Shown here: positions 61,035 to 64,000 of the stretch, piece by piece | Layout: each line of letters starts with the position of its first letter | How positions within the stretch are numbered: position 1 is the stretch's first letter | Program-made: the position numbers and the translations under genes | Source of the DNA: Ascaris suum | Taxonomy: Eukaryota > Nematoda > Chromadorea > Rhabditida > Ascarididae | NCBI GenBank assembly: GCA_013433145.1 | Contig: CM024178.1 | Coordinates: 4,387,260-4,451,259, forward strand | Direction of reading: 5' to 3' | Length of the DNA stretch: 64,000 bases | Notes under the pieces: generated by a model | The model's database searches: none | Told to the model about the DNA's origin: nothing | What the model saw: only the letters and a program-made list of their open reading frames with translations

Positions 61035-64000
61035 CTAAACAATAATGCTTTATGGCGCGTTGACTAACATCCGCCGAGACGTTTTTCCTAAAATGAGGAA
61101 GCATTCTAACATAAAGATTTCTTCATTAAAAAGAAAACTGAGGTGAAAAAAATGAATAATTACCTGCGAATGAAAGAAATAGCATCTTAATTTAAGTACT
61201 ACAGAAATATATTGTGGAAAATAAACTCACCTGAAGTTAACTTCATCATGCCTCTATGCATATTGAAAAGAATTCATTTTGGGTTAGGCGGATTTTTCAT
61301 TCAAGAGGAAATATAAATAAAATATGATTTGAAGCAATTGCAATAACCAGAGGATAATGTAAATTAATTTCACTATTACCAAATACCAATGAATATGCAC
61401 ATATTAACTACTATTCGTTAAGTTGGCAGTAAGTGCTATTACCATGAAAACTGTCAACTACTCTACCTAGTGTCATTTAATATTCAACAAAAAGATATAT
61501 GTTAATTTACTGGCTTATTATTGTTAGATTATATATTGCATAAGTTAAGATATATATTCAGAGTTGTTCAAAACCTTCTGGTAGTGAGGATGAAACTTTC
61601 GCTTCCCAGGAGTTCAGGCAAGCAAATCGGAAAGATATATAAAGGAATGCAAATCGAAACCAGTAACTCAAGAACTAGGAGAGGCTAGTCGGCCTACGAG
61701 AACGAAAACCATGCAACAGAAGGCAATAATTGAACGTTTTTGCACGTCGCAATAATTAAAAACATTTTCGCAATAAACGTCTACGAATTTATGCACGCCA
61801 TATGTGCGTGTTCTCAAAGTAACTCCACCACTTTTTCGGTGGAATATGGAACCTCGATAATACAGATGGGAAGCAGGTACTGAAATAGTTGGTCCACTAT
61901 CACTAAAGTTCATTAGCATTAACAGTGGGGTTTGGCCATCGGTTCAAGTCCGTAGCCCCATCGTAAGTCTCTAAGAGAAATTTTCAGCAGCGAAGGTGAA
62001 AAGAACATGTTCTAGTCCACAATGCAACAACGCAGCATTCGCCCTTCCACGCTTGCAAATTCTCCTTGTAAACTTAGTTAACAGTCGCCCCCGGTGGGGG
62101 GAACCTTAAAAACAGCGGCGAAACACATGGAGCATTCAGGAATAGAACCACCGACCCCTAATTATAGAAGTGCCGAACGAAACATATCGCTATCTCGAAC
62201 TCGTCATGGGTCTTCTCACTTATCCACAAATCTCGGGGGGAAAATTCAAAACAGGGATCTTGATGGCCGCGGAGTTGAATTTTGGAATCTTGCCTGGGCC
62301 TGTATGAGACAAACCTGATACAACTTGTTAAACTTTACGGGGATGCAAAGCGCATAGCGCCTGATCGAATCGAGCTAGACAGACGAAATTATGAAATATT
62401 TAGTGGCCAGACAACAATGGGCGATTGGTCGAGAAACAGCTGATTTTTTGCATCGGGTTTGTGCACGCAAACCGGCATCTCATTCACTGTGGTGCAGTAG
62501 ATTTTGAGCTGAAATACGCAGAAAGACCACCACAGTATGCTCTTGCTCTCCCTATAAAAACATCGGCAGGGGCATACCCACGAAATGCCTTCTATACTTA
62601 CGAATGAAGGAAGCTGTTATTTTGCGGAAATGCTTAGTGGCGATATAATGCATGTGTGGTGCACTTGGCTGTATCTGTCAGTTTGTGTGCCCGCGCAATA
62701 GCTTCTATTGGCGACTGAGGACTGCGAAGATGAAATGTGATGAGTCACTGACGGAGCTTCTCAAAACCCTGTAGTTATCAGATCGGACAGGGGTGCATAC
62801 CTTCTTCAGTTCTCGCAAATTTCGCCGCCTAATATTAGGTGCAAAATCAGTTGTCCACCTCGAATATGCGACTTGTTAATATTTGGGCAATATTTCAGCT
62901 CAGTGGTTAAAAGGCTGCCAATAATTAATTTATAGGCAGTGGAATTGAAATTTTAGAGTCGAAAGTACTCTATGCTGCCAATTTCATTGAGAAATTTTGT
63001 CTTCAATAATAATTTTCTAAGACAAAATTTTTTGATATTTCTTTTCACTGTGTTATTCGAGGAGATGTAGAAGGCAGTTAGACCTGTTAGCCTTTTCCAT
63101 TTTTACAGTTACAGTTACCAATTCCCCGCCGATAACTTCCTTGTTCCTCGCTATCCCCATCTTCATCATATTCTTACCAGATTCTTGCCGATTTACTTTC
63201 TATTTGTGATTTGCTTTTCTTTACCTCCTAGCATGGTACTCGACTGAAATGCATTATGCAATCCTCTTTCACCCTTTAATTCAACAACTGCCTAAGAATC
63301 AGAGTTGACTGAATGAATATTCTGCATGATCATCTTCATCAGCACAACGCAATCGATTCATAGAATATAATGAGCATTAATGAAAGCCCTGTGGGCAAAA
63401 ACACCTCTGCAAATATGAACCTGGTCGATGCTTTTGATAAAAAACACTACAAAGAAATCATTCGAAGAAAAAGTTGGTAGGGAAGAATTGTTTAGAAAAG
63501 TGTTTGGATGACGGAAAAGAGAGAGGCATCTGAAATATGAGAGAGTTTTCAACGTTATTTTTATTGAACGTGAATCCATTTCAGATGATGTGAAAGTTTT
63601 TCATGAGCACTTTGTGAATGAAAAACATTTAATATTCATCGGAAGTGTAATTTAACTAATTAAAAGTTGTTAACGAGCGTTTGAATTCTAAATTATCGAA
63701 ATTATTAGAAGCCGTCAATGATGTAATGTAATATGTTTCGTTCTCTTTCCTCTTTTTTTTTCAGTAAGAGAGATGGTCAATATATAAAAAAATACACTTT
63801 TTAAGAATTTTTTAGCTTTTCCGGGAAAACTTCGAGTCGAAAATTCAGAAAAGCTTTTAAAAACAATAGACTCCTTAGAATACAGATTTTGCAATTTGAA
63901 ATGGCAGAATATATTTCTAAATATATGACATAATTCTATCATCTCTGCTCAATGAAGCTTCATTCTCACGACATTTCAAAATGAACACTACTCTCCAAGA

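Larger units (their letters stand above)
52965..64000. other. Gene-poor stretch, probably intergenic
   Basis: AT-rich sequence without a recognisable gene. It includes a G-rich tract (53981-54020), a near-perfect hairpin (55275-55331), a 21-nt palindrome at 57203-57223 and a GT-rich tract (61008-61034). A GC-richer block near 61925-62310 contains tRNA-like B-box resemblances on both strands and may be a short repeat element. Open frames such as 56812-57168 (plus) are Ser/Phe-rich and match nothing I know. Confidence 0.55.

Overview
The window looks like genomic DNA of an invertebrate animal, most likely a nematode. It is AT-rich and gene-poor, with TA microsatellites up to 128 bp. The exons are small (78-155 nt) and bounded by nematode-style acceptors (TTTCAG, TTGCAG, ATTTCAG). 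I cannot name the species. A parasitic nematode with long introns would fit, but that is inference.

The only gene I can establish runs on the minus strand, from about 44.7 kb down to 10.4 kb. It is a protein kinase D homologue (nematode DKF family, probably dkf-2-like). I assembled it from 13 exons (1469 nt, about 489 residues) whose splice phases all agree. In transcript order it encodes the N-terminal ubiquitin-like region (44.6 and 43.5 kb), C1a (33.4 and 32.7 kb), a Ser-rich linker with PKD-like RRxS and RSxSxSGRP motifs (32.7, 30.7, 25.6 kb), C1b (24.2 and 23.1 kb), an acidic or charged linker (20.0 and 16.3 kb) and most of a PH domain (14.0, 12.5, 10.4 kb). The kinase domain is not recognisable on the minus strand from 10.4 kb to base 1, so the gene should continue past the low-coordinate edge. 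Exon 1 is either internal or starts at a trans-splice-like acceptor 31 nt before an ATG.

Region by region: 1-10.4 kb is downstream sequence with no confirmed exon. 10.4-44.7 kb is the gene and its introns, the largest about 10 kb. 44.7-64 kb is upstream or intergenic, with only weak exon candidates at 46.2 and 49.0-49.2 kb. The non-coding sequence carries five long TA arrays, two arrays of roughly 21-bp imperfect tandem repeats (34.9 and 51.6 kb), G/C-run blocks and three compact hairpins (43.95, 49.63 and 55.28 kb). It also carries a short dispersed motif present at least three times. I found no rRNA, no intact tRNA, no CRISPR array and no transposon with readable enzymes. Apart from the kinase gene, nothing reaches the level of a named biological system. 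The hairpins and the duplicated C1 exon structure are the best leads.
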